Source of the DNA: Mesorhizobium sp.
Lineage (GTDB): Bacteria > Pseudomonadota > Alphaproteobacteria > Rhizobiales > Rhizobiaceae
Assembly: GCF_024710845.1 (NCBI RefSeq)
Contig: NZ_JANJTZ010000061.1
Location: 1 to 64,000 of the forward strand
Reading direction: 5' to 3'
Length of the DNA stretch: 64,000 nt
Both the position numbers and the translations under genes were made by a program. Positions 34,693 to 42,021 of the stretch are shown in pieces. Numbering within the stretch: position 1 is the stretch's first letter; every line of letters begins with the position of its first letter. The notes under the pieces were generated by a model that was not told the origin of the DNA, searched no databases, and saw nothing but the letters and a program-made list of their open reading frames with translations.

Positions 34693-35963
34693 GACGGCTT
34701 CCCTGCAAGTTCGGGTTCTGTGTCCGGTCGGGGCGCATTGGAGAGGCCGAGAAATACAGGACCAAAGGCTATGACCGCCAGCGATGCTCCCACGCTCATG
34801 ACGACCGCCAGTGACAGGAAGGGAGTCAGCGGCAGTACGCTGGTCAACGCCGCGCCGATCGCTGCGCAGGCCATCTGAAGGAAGCCAAGCAGTGCCGATG
34901 CCAGCCCCGCCTGATACCCAAAGGGGCTGAGCGTGATTGCGGTGCCGAGCGGATTGACCAGGCCCATGCCGAGCAGGAAGAGCCCGAGCGCCACCGTGTG
35001 CGAGGCGATGCTTGGGGCCGTCGCTACCCAGAAGAGTGACAGGGCGCCCAAGAGCGCTGTGCCGAGACCCGCCATGGCGACCGACTTGGCTCGCCATCGT
35101 CGCGCAAAACGGGGCGCGAGGAAACCGGCAGCGAACACGATCAGCACCGTGGCGGCAAAGTACAGGCCGAGCTGCAGGCCGGAGAGGCCGAGCTGGTCCA
35201 TCATCAGGCTCGGGGCCGCGGCGAAGAACGTATAGAGGCTGCCGATGATGAAGCTCACTGCGATCCCCGGTAGTATGAAGCGCGGATCGATGGCGAGGCG
35301 CACATAGGCGCCGCCGATCTTTGAGAGGGGAACGACTGTCCGGCGGTCGGGAGACAAGGTCTCCCCTGCGCGGTGAGCGTAGAAAGCGGCGAGTGCGACA
35401 CTGGCCGTGGCGACGACGAGAAATGTCACGCGCCAGCCGGCGACAGCCTCGAGGCCGCTGCCGACGAGCGGCGCGAAGCCCGGTGCGGCAGCTCCCGCCA
35501 CCATGATGAAGGCCAGCGCGCGGGCCAGCGCGTCGCCGTCGAAGAGGTCGCGGGCAATAGCGCGCGACAAGACCGAAGCTGCGCACGCGCCGAGTGCCTG
35601 AACGACCCGACCCGCTACCAGCATGGGCAGAGAGGGTGCCATGGCGCATATCACGCTGCCGGCAAGGAACAACACGAGACCGCCGAGCACCAGGGTACGT
35701 CGGCCCAAGCGATCGGAAAGCGGCCCCACGAGCAGTTGGCCGAGCGCGAAGGCGATGAAAAAGCTGCTCAGTGCCAGGCCGAGTTCGCGCGACGACACGC
35801 CGAGATCGACACCCATTTGTGGAAAGGCGGGGAGGATGATGTTGGTCGCCAGCGCACCGACCGCCGACAGGCCCGCGAGGATGAACAGGATCCCGCCGTC
35901 AACTCTGGGCGCCGACGGCTTGGCGGGAATGGGGTCTTGAATTTTCGGGCAGGCCGGGCTCAC
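34689..35963 (-). CDS. MFS multidrug exporter, Bcr/CflA type
   Basis: A 424-residue, 12-helix major facilitator transporter. Family motifs: TNIILPAFPQMGVDLGVSS near residue 40, motif A GPLSDRLGRRTLVLGGLVLF near 80, and SRAIARDLFDGDALARAL in the middle, all typical of the Bcr/CflA drug-resistance family (bicyclomycin, chloramphenicol, florfenicol exporters). Start and stop are both coupled to neighbours by ATGA overlaps (TetR upstream, fabF-like downstream). As the exporter of a TetR-controlled operon that also encodes FabF and FtsZ copies, it probably removes a toxic compound; the substrate is unknown. Confidence 0.9.
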   Translation of the reverse strand: MSPACPKIQDPIPAKPSAPRVDGGILFILAGLSAVGALATNIILPAFPQMGVDLGVSSRELGLALSSFFIAFALGQLLVGPLSDRLGRRTLVLGGLVLFLAGSVICAMAPSLPMLVAGRVVQALGACAASVLSRAIARDLFDGDALARALAFIMVAGAAAPGFAPLVGSGLEAVAGWRVTFLVVATASVALAAFYAHRAGETLSPDRRTVVPLSKIGGAYVRLAIDPRFILPGIAVSFIIGSLYTFFAAAPSLMMDQLGLSGLQLGLYFAATVLIVFAAGFLAPRFARRWRAKSVAMAGLGTALLGALSLFWVATAPSIASHTVALGLFLLGMGLVNPLGTAITLSPFGYQAGLASALLGFLQMACAAIGAALTSVLPLTPFLSLAVVMSVGASLAVIAFGPVFLGLSNAPRPDTEPELAGKPS

Positions 35964-36535
35964 TGCCGCTCTCCTCCACCGATGGCGTTCGCTGCCGCCC
36001 TTAGGAGGCCGCTGGCGAGATCAACATCGTTCACCGCGCGCGCCAGCACGATGGCGCCGACCATCGTGGAAAGAGTTGCCAGGGCGTGTTCGGAGGGAGC
36101 GCCGTCGGGCTCGCCATGCCAGCGGTCGAGCAATCGTAGATAGGCGAGCATCCCCGCCTCGAACGACGCCTTCACCTCGGCCGGCTGCCGGGCGGCTTCC
36201 GCACCGAGCGCCGCTGCGGGGCACCCGTCGAGCCGCTCGTCGCGGTGGCGCATGCTGAGATACAACGCGACCACCTCGCCCAGCGGATCGGACGGGTTCT
36301 TCTCGGCAGCCATGCTTAGGCGCTGGCCGGCTCTCTCGAACGCTCTACTGGAAGCCTGAGCAATCAGGTCCTGCTTGGAGGCGAACTGCTTGTAGAAGGC
36401 GCCCTGGGTTAAGCCCGCAGCCTCCATTAGATCCTTCAGTCCGATGCCGTCGAATCCGTGCTGCCGGAACAGTCTGCTCGCCGCTTCGATCACGGCATCC
36501 CTGTTCTCAGCGGCCTTGGCACGGTTCATTCTCAT
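35960..36535 (-). CDS. TetR-family repressor of the MFS-fabF-ftsZ operon
   Basis: A 191-residue TetR regulator from the ATG at 36535. HTH at residues 10-50: NRDAVIEAASRLFRQHGFDG, then LKDLMEAAGLTQGAFYKQFASKQDL. The C-terminal domain (GEVVALYLSMRHRDERLDGC, then SFEAGMLAYLRLLDRW) is ligand-binding and resembles TetR proteins controlling efflux and reductase genes. An alternative ATG at 36571 has a better spaced GAGGG and would add 12 residues, but family members start near 36535. A perfect 13-bp inverted repeat surrounds this start region, so the gene probably represses its own operon. Its stop overlaps the MFS start. Confidence 0.9.
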   Translation of the reverse strand: MRMNRAKAAENRDAVIEAASRLFRQHGFDGIGLKDLMEAAGLTQGAFYKQFASKQDLIAQASSRAFERAGQRLSMAAEKNPSDPLGEVVALYLSMRHRDERLDGCPAAALGAEAARQPAEVKASFEAGMLAYLRLLDRWHGEPDGAPSEHALATLSTMVGAIVLARAVNDVDLASGLLRAAANAIGGGERQ

Positions 36536-36547
36536 CGGGATGTCCAC

Positions 36548-36602
36548 ATTTAGATTGCGAGCGACATCCATACCCTCATTAGAGTATGATCGCAATCTAA
36601 AT
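36548..36602 (-). promoter_or_regulatory. Perfect 13-bp inverted repeat, candidate TetR operator
   Basis: ATTTAGATTGCGA (36548-36560) and TCGCAATCTAAAT (36590-36602) are exact reverse complements, 29 bp apart, directly before the TetR start at 36535. Nested between them is a second dyad, CATAC (36569-36573) and GTATG (36584-36588). The nested symmetry in an AT-rich leader fits binding of two TetR dimers at the operon promoter. A transcribed hairpin is the alternative. Confidence 0.7.
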
Positions 36603-37018
36603 TCGCGCTCCAACTTCTGGCCCGCACGAGTTGAAATCCTGCTTGAGCTGTCAAGCAAATCGAGGGGTGGGGAGACGAACAGAAGACGCAGCATTGTGGT
36701 CAGGGCAAAGTTGCCGGAGCGTCTACGAAGGCGTCGCGTCTCCGCCGAAGCTCGCGGGCCAAAAAGCAGCGTCCACAACTAGCCGCCTGGTATCTGCCGT
36801 CCCTATCCACCCCAAGCCCGATCTTGCCGCGCAATAAGGCCGTTGCGCGAAGCGTCGCTGTGCTCGGATGACCGCCACAGTGTAAGATTTCAGTTCGCTA
36901 TGCCATGCTAGGCGCGTTGCGCCACTGCCCCGCCGGGCGCCGGCCAGCCCGAACTTGACAATCGCCGGCCTCCCATAGGTAATCCACACTACTCGCCCCA
37001 CCGGCAGAAGGACGACCT
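36603..37018. other. Divergent intergenic region, no gene seen
   Basis: About 415 bp between the TetR operator and the gene for the secreted protein starting at 37019. It should hold promoters in both directions. No small gene with a ribosome binding site or further copy of the operator arms was seen. Confidence 0.45.
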
Positions 37019-37951
37019 ATGGGGGTTTTGAGACTGTGCGGCTTTGTCCTGACGTTCCTCGTCGCCTTCGGAGCGATTGCTCAGGACAACTCCGAAGAAT
37101 TTGTGCGCCTTGGATTCTTCCCGCCTATGGACGAGGACATTGTCTTTCGCATCCAGAGTGTCCAGAAACATAGCTTCCGCGGCGACCAGCGGCGCGCGGA
37201 ATGGACGCACGAACTGCATTTGCGGCTGACCGGCGAAGAACCGCCCGACATGCTGAAGGGAAGCTATTCTATCCGCGCCGTCCGGGCGGTCGAGAATGTA
37301 GAGCGCGATATCGCCTACCTTTTCGCCAGAGCGATCGAAAACGAAACCTATCCTTTCAAGATGCTACGGCTCGGCGCTCCGGTGGAAATTGACTGGGCGC
37401 GCGTGAAGGTCCGGTTCGCCGAGCGGCTGCCCGCTCTGACGGATCCAGCAACCGCGGCGGCGATCGAGCGTCTGCTGCCGTTCTTCGCGCCCGACGGGAT
37501 CGGCGCCGTCATGCGCCCGCTCTGGGTCACTTCGGTGGCGCACCTGCGCCCGTTCCGCCGGGACGCGACATGGATGGTGACGGAAGGGCTGGATCTCCCG
37601 GCGTGGTTCTTCGTGCCAGGATCGAAGCTCGAGACCTATGGCGGGCGGGAGGAGAGCAGCGAGGATCTGCTGTTCGTCTGGCGTATCACCCCCAACCCGC
37701 ATGCAGCCCGCGACACGCTCGGCCCCGAGCTTGCCACCCTGGCCGCGCAGGCTGGCGGGCTGGACGCTCCCGAGGCGGAAGCCCTGGTGGCACAGGCCAC
37801 CGCCAACGGAATGAGCGTGGTCGAGGGCGGCATTGTGACGTATGATCCCACGCCGGGACTGATACGCACCGTCGAATTCGAGGCGCGACTTGGCGCTGGT
37901 GACATCAACCGCCGGGTCGAGATCAGAATTGAGCGGCTAAAACCGGAGTAG
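37019..37951 (+). CDS. Hypothetical secreted protein (310 aa)
   Basis: A signal peptide is clear (VLRLCGFVLTFLVAFGAIAQ, cleaved before DNSEEF). The mature part is about 290 residues, rich in beta-like alternating stretches (DEDIVFRIQSVQKHSF, AEWTHELHLRLTGEEPPDM, TWMVTEGLDLPAWFFVPGSK, IRTVEFEARLG), with no Cys pair or catalytic motif that I recognise. Two-half symmetry in the text (WTHELHLRL early, VEFEARLG late) may mean a lipid- or substrate-binding barrel. Stands alone between the TetR operator region and the ATPase remnant. The family is unknown to me. Confidence 0.75.
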   Translation: MGVLRLCGFVLTFLVAFGAIAQDNSEEFVRLGFFPPMDEDIVFRIQSVQKHSFRGDQRRAEWTHELHLRLTGEEPPDMLKGSYSIRAVRAVENVERDIAYLFARAIENETYPFKMLRLGAPVEIDWARVKVRFAERLPALTDPATAAAIERLLPFFAPDGIGAVMRPLWVTSVAHLRPFRRDATWMVTEGLDLPAWFFVPGSKLETYGGREESSEDLLFVWRITPNPHAARDTLGPELATLAAQAGGLDAPEAEALVAQATANGMSVVEGGIVTYDPTPGLIRTVEFEARLGAGDINRRVEIRIERLKPE

Positions 37952-38450
37952 CGGTGGCCGTTGCCACGCCCTGCTTTCGCCGTCTGGCCATTGAGTGTGC
38001 CTTCAAAGACGCAGGTCGGAACTATGTTCGCCATACGTTTGGACGATCCAGACGAAGACTGCGTCGTGCAGCGAGCACATTGTGAAAGCGTCAGCGATGA
38101 ACTTTTCGCTCGCCTAGTTTAGCGGTACGGTTTGCCAATCACGAAGGATGGCCATTCATGAGCCTACCGGTTTGGGGCCGACATCGGACTGTCCGGTTCT
38201 GGGGATCGGCAAGGGGTAAGCTGCCGTTCTGCGTCCGACCTCATTACGGTCGTACACGCGCTGAGCGTTGAGTCCCGAGAGCTGCCATGACCCGGCAGGA
38301 AGCCGAGGCAATCTCTGCACTCAGCCGCCCCTGCCCGCGGTTACCAACTCGCTAACACGCCAAAAATGGCGTTTTGCTGCTAGTAGCCAAATTTGATCTG
38401 ATCATTTCAGATCTATTGTCCGCAGCATATTACGCGGCTATTCCTGTATA
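37952..38450. other. Intergenic region with terminator-like hairpin and a dyad
   Basis: About 500 bp without a gene. ACGCCA/TGGCGT (38357-38372) around an AAAA loop followed by TTT looks like a small rho-independent terminator. GATCTGA/TCAGATC (38395-38413, 5-base loop) is a perfect 7-bp dyad 38 bp before the next gene and may be its operator. A TATAAT-like hexamer overlaps the next ATG. Confidence 0.45.
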
Positions 38451-38702
38451 ATGCCGACCACAGACCTTTCTATCGGGCGCGAACCCGTTCTCGACTTTGA
38501 ATGCTCCGGCTGGCCCGCGGGAAAGCGTCAGGAATTGTTCCAAGCAGTCCGAGCGATTCGAGGCGTGACCAACGTCAGCGGTGCTGGCGTCAGTACAATG
38601 CGCGTTCGATACGATTCGTCGATCACCAATCCCTCGGCGCTGACGCTGGCCGTAGATAAGTCTGCGGACGACATTCTGCCGGGACACAATTTCTCGATCT
38701 AA
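38451..38702 (+). CDS. Hypothetical 83-residue protein before the ATPase remnant
   Basis: Small protein with alternating strand/helix pattern (PVLDFECSGWPAGKRQELFQ, AVRAIRGVTNVSGAGVSTMR, VRYDSSITNPSALTLAVDKS), resembling a small ferredoxin-like alpha/beta fold, but without metal Cys. No family recognised. Eight bases before the ATPase frame and in the same direction, so probably one operon; codon use is more AT-rich than in the surrounding genes. A TATAAT-like sequence overlaps the ATG, leaving the true start uncertain. Confidence 0.5.
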   Translation: MPTTDLSIGREPVLDFECSGWPAGKRQELFQAVRAIRGVTNVSGAGVSTMRVRYDSSITNPSALTLAVDKSADDILPGHNFSI

Positions 38703-38709
38703 GGCGCTG

Positions 38710-39530
38710 GTGCAAATTCTAGGGCGGAAAGGTTGCAGTTGCGACCGGGCCGCAAAGGGGAAATCAAAGTTGGCTACCGCTCAGGAACCGGCTACAGCCG
38801 TCTGGCCGCTAGGCGTCAGTTTGCGATTGCTTGGCGATTCGGAAACTGAAGCAGTCGTCAATATACAAGCCGGCATTAATACTCTAGTGGGACCCAACGG
38901 TAGCGGAAAGACGCGCGCACTGCGCGGTATCAAGTCAGTGCTACAATCGAACAACAGTATTACTTCGCTAGGGCGTAAAGTTCATTTTCTGGCTGCGGGC
39001 CGAAGCAGTCCTCTTGAGGCTTACCGAGCGTCAGTCAACTCGCCGGGCGGTATAAACAGCGATGACGCGGCGGTCGGGAACGCCAGCTATCGTCGGCAAT
39101 GGTGGGAAATCGAAAGCGTGACCGGCCCCTTGTTGGCGCTAGACGCGCGTGCCGAACTGCGACTTAAAGTTGAGGCGCGATTGCAACAGTTATTAGATCG
39201 TAGTGTCAAATTGTCATGGTCGCAGCAGGGCCTAAATGTTCGGATAGCGCCCGTAGGCGGCGGCCCTTCCTACGCGGCCAACTACAAGGCAAGCGGTATT
39301 CTTCAACTAGTTGCATTGCTGGCGGCCATTCACAATGACGAAATTGGCGTGTTGCTGATTGACGAACCCGAAATCTCGCTACATCCGCAGCATCAGGCCT
39401 TCCTCTTGGAGGAAATGGAACGGGTAGCGGGCGATCCGATAGAGCCGACGCGCAAGATTATCGTAGTCGCAACGCATTCTCCGACGCTTCTGCCGCTATC
39501 CTCCGCAAGTGCGGAGACGAGGTTGCGCCC
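38710..39530 (+). pseudogene. AAA/ABC-type ATPase gene truncated at its 3' end
   Basis: Frame from GTG 38710; TTG 38770 with AGGGGAAA upstream is the better start. Walker A GPNGSGKT, a signature-like ASGILQLVALLAAI, Walker B VLLIDEPEISLHPQHQ and a switch His in VVATHSPTLLPLS identify an AAA_15/AAA_21 (OLD/RecF-like) ATPase. At about 39515 similarity stops and the frame continues 50 codons into antisense IS256 sequence. The downstream part, usually with a C-terminal extension or a partner effector gene, is lost. Such ATPases occur in phage-defence operons (OLD, Septu, PARIS families), so this may be a defence-system relic; the exact family cannot be told. Confidence 0.6.
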
Positions 39531-39539
39531 GAAGTATCC

Positions 39540-39660
39540 CCCCGCTAGCCGGGCCCACCCCCATCTCCGTCAGCTCGGCTGCGAAGCCGATCATCTCGCG
39601 CAGCAGATCGGCGACACGTGTCTTCTCGACAAGCGCGCGCAGGTTCATCATGCCTGTCAT
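39540..39660 (-). mobile_element. IS256-family transposase fragment
   Basis: Leftward from 39660 the codons read MNLRALVEKTRVADLLREMI, then GFAAELTEMGVG, matching the N-terminus of rhizobial IS256-type (mutator) transposases. Only about 40 codons remain; the catalytic DDE domain is absent. It touches the 3' break in the ATPase gene and is the probable agent or scar of that truncation. Confidence 0.6.
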
Positions 39661-39979
39661 CGGCGGTCCTTCCAATGAGGAGCTGCTATCGACAAACAGA
39701 CCCGACCGCAAAGCACCGATGACTAGCGCGCCACTCAGCTACACGACGTTCAGGGACGTCACCAATTTCTCTCGATTGCGTCTCAGCCTCAGGGCAGTTA
39801 AGGGGGAGCTGCTCGTCAGCTCTGGCAGTCACGCATGAATTTGGTGCCGACCGCACCCCTGATGCGAAGTAAGGTTTTTTGCCCTTCAGACCCCCTACCT
39901 GATAAGCCGGTCGGAGCTTTCTGATTAGCTACCGGCTGCTCTGAACGAAGTGATTAAGGTCACGCAAGGGAGTGGAAGC
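39661..39979. other. Intergenic region between IS scar and catabolic island
   Basis: About 320 bp. The left part may include the IS256 end (a short dyad GACGTTCAGGGACGTC near 39748-39763). The right part should hold the promoter of the CaiB/BaiF gene. No gene seen. Confidence 0.4.
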
Positions 39980-41080
39980 GTGGGGCCGCTAGAGGGTACG
40001 CGAATCATCGAAATGGCGGGCATTGGACCGGCGCCCTTCTGTGCCATGCTGCTGGCCGATCTCGGGGCCGACGTTATCAGGGTGGAACGACGGGGTGGTG
40101 GTGACGATACGTTCCACCATTCGCCCAAATACGATCTCCTCAACCGCAACAAGCGCCACGTCGCGCTCGACCTCAAGTCACAGGACGACCTTGGCGCGCT
40201 GCTCCGTCTGGTCGACAAGGCCGACGTGCTGATCGAAGGTTTCCGCCCGGGCGTGATGGAGAAGATCGGCGCGGGACCGGACGTCTGCATTGTCCGCAAT
40301 CCGCGGCTCGTCTACGGGCGGATGACAGGTTGGGGCCAGAATGGGCCGCTGCGAATGGCGGCCGGCCACGATCTCAACTACATCGCACTGAGCGGTGCAC
40401 TCGCCGCTATAGGGCACAAGGACGGTCCGCCGGTCGTGCCGCTAAATCTTGTCGGCGATTTCGGCGGCGGATCGATGTATCTAGCGATGGGCGTGCTGGC
40501 GGCGATGGCCCATGCGAGGAAATCCGGCATCGGTCAGGTCGTCGATTGCGCCATGGTGGACGGCGCCGCAAGCCTGATGACGCCGTTCCATGCCCGGTCC
40601 CAGGCCGGAACCTGGATCGAAACGCGAGGCGAGAACCTGCTCGACGGCGGCGCGCCATTCTATTCCGTCTATGAGACCGAAGACGGCAAGCATGTCTCGC
40701 TTGCCGCGCTGGAGCCCCGCTTCTATCGCGAGTTCCTGAGACTGACGGGGCTGGACTCCGAGACGCTACCCGAGCAGTACGACCGTGCCGGCTGGCCGTT
40801 GCTGCGTGAGCGTTTCCGTTCGCTGTTTAGCGGCCGAACGCGCGAAGAATGGTGCGAACTGCTCGAAGGGACCGATTGCTGTTTCGCGCCCGTCCTCACG
40901 ATGTCGGAAAGCCGGCAGCATCCACATATGCGGGCTCGCCAGTCGTACCTGGGGGTCGATGGCGTCGAGGCTCCCGCGCCGGCACCACGCTTCAGCGAGA
41001 CACCCGGGACGATCCGATCTCTTCCGCAGGAAATACGGATAGACATCGAGCAGGCGCTCTCCGAATGGGGGCTGGCCTAG
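39980..41080 (+). CDS. CaiB/BaiF family, alpha-methylacyl-CoA racemase-like
   Basis: A 366-residue family III CoA-transferase-fold protein. GTG 39980 is chosen since GGGAG lies 7 bases upstream and the product then begins as the family does (GPLEGTRIIEMAGIGPAPF). LADLGADVIRVERRGGGDD, YGRMTGWGQNGPL, AGHDLNYIALSGAL with the Asp, and a Glu in ALEPRFY match the AMACR His/Asp/Glu set. AMACR flips the 2-methyl centre of branched acyl-CoAs so that acyl-CoA dehydrogenase can act. Convergent with the BKACE gene (4-base overlap of ends). The racemase reading is preferred over CoA-transferase. Confidence 0.87.
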   Translation: MGPLEGTRIIEMAGIGPAPFCAMLLADLGADVIRVERRGGGDDTFHHSPKYDLLNRNKRHVALDLKSQDDLGALLRLVDKADVLIEGFRPGVMEKIGAGPDVCIVRNPRLVYGRMTGWGQNGPLRMAAGHDLNYIALSGALAAIGHKDGPPVVPLNLVGDFGGGSMYLAMGVLAAMAHARKSGIGQVVDCAMVDGAASLMTPFHARSQAGTWIETRGENLLDGGAPFYSVYETEDGKHVSLAALEPRFYREFLRLTGLDSETLPEQYDRAGWPLLRERFRSLFSGRTREEWCELLEGTDCCFAPVLTMSESRQHPHMRARQSYLGVDGVEAPAPAPRFSETPGTIRSLPQEIRIDIEQALSEWGLA

Positions 41081-42009
41081 AATCCGACGTTCTCCGGTCC
41101 CTTGGTTTCCAGCATCCTGCGGGCGTCGTCCGGCGTGGCAATCTCGAGCGAGAGTTCTTCAAGAATGCGGCGTATCTTGGCCACTTGCTCCCCGTTGGAT
41201 CTTGCGAGTTGGCCGCGACCGAGAAAGAGGCTGTCTTCCAGACCAACCCGGACATTACCGCCGAGGATCGCGCCCATGGTGACGAAGGGCATCTGGTGCC
41301 GTCCGGCGGCGAGGATGGATAGATAGTAATCGTCGCCGAACAGTCTGTCGGCGGTCGCCTTCATGTGAAGCATGTGCTCGGGCTGGGGCGCGATGCCTCC
41401 AAGGATGCCGAAGATGCACTGAACGAAGAATGGCGGCTTGACGATGCCGCGCTCGGCAAAATGCGCCAGATTGTGGAGATGGCCTACGTCGTAACATTCA
41501 TACTCGAAGCGTGTGCCGAGGTCGCCGAGTTCCCGCATACCCCGCTCGATCTGCTCGAACGTGTTGGACAGGATGAAGTTCTTCGTCATCTCGAGGTAGG
41601 GCAGTTCCCAGTCGTGCTTGAACTCCCGCATGCGGGCCGCTGCGCCCGAAATGTTGAAGTTGAACGACCCCATGTTCATCGAGGCGATCTCGGGCTTCGC
41701 CCACTTCGCCGCGGCGAGGCGCTCGTCGAGCGTCATACCGAGGCCGCCGCCCGTCGTGATGTTGACGATTGCGTCCGTCCGCTCTTTGATCGAGGGCAGG
41801 AACTTGGCGAACTGCGCGGGGTCCTGGGTCGGGCGCCCAGTTTCGGGCACGCGTGCGTGCAAATGCAAGATCGCCGCACCGGCCTCGGCCGCTGCAATCG
41901 CCTGATCCGCGATCTGCTCGGGCGTCACCGGCAGATAGGGCGACATGGACGGTGTATGGATCGATCCCGTGATGGCGCAGCTGATGATCACCTTGTCGGC
42001 TCGGCGCAT
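41077..42009 (-). CDS. BKACE family enzyme (3-keto acid cleavage, DUF849)
   Basis: A 310-residue (beta/alpha)8 zinc enzyme of the beta-keto acid cleavage family, which splits a 3-keto acid with acetyl-CoA into acetoacetate and a new acyl-CoA. Visible: VIISCAITGSIHTPSMSPYLP, the zinc HxH in AAILHLHARVPETGRP, NITTGGGLGMTLDERL, ASMNMGSFNF and VRVGLEDSLFLGRG near the end. Start supported by GGGAGAG six bases upstream. Last gene of the 48.5-41.1 kb operon; its presence means the pathway yields, or begins from, a 3-keto carboxylate, and the substrate-side residues are not readable here. Confidence 0.9.
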   Translation of the reverse strand: MRRADKVIISCAITGSIHTPSMSPYLPVTPEQIADQAIAAAEAGAAILHLHARVPETGRPTQDPAQFAKFLPSIKERTDAIVNITTGGGLGMTLDERLAAAKWAKPEIASMNMGSFNFNISGAAARMREFKHDWELPYLEMTKNFILSNTFEQIERGMRELGDLGTRFEYECYDVGHLHNLAHFAERGIVKPPFFVQCIFGILGGIAPQPEHMLHMKATADRLFGDDYYLSILAAGRHQMPFVTMGAILGGNVRVGLEDSLFLGRGQLARSNGEQVAKIRRILEELSLEIATPDDARRMLETKGPENVGF

Positions 42010-42021
42010 GTCAATCTCTCC

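Noticed and set aside
33427-35649. 740-residue frame extending the FabF-type protein upstream
   Set aside because: The extension reads through the MFS gene out of frame; the FabF family start lies at 34692 with an ATGA overlap.
38447-38452. TATAAT hexamer before the 83-aa gene as a promoter -10 element
   Set aside because: Overlaps the start codon itself and has no convincing -35, so it would put transcription start inside the gene.
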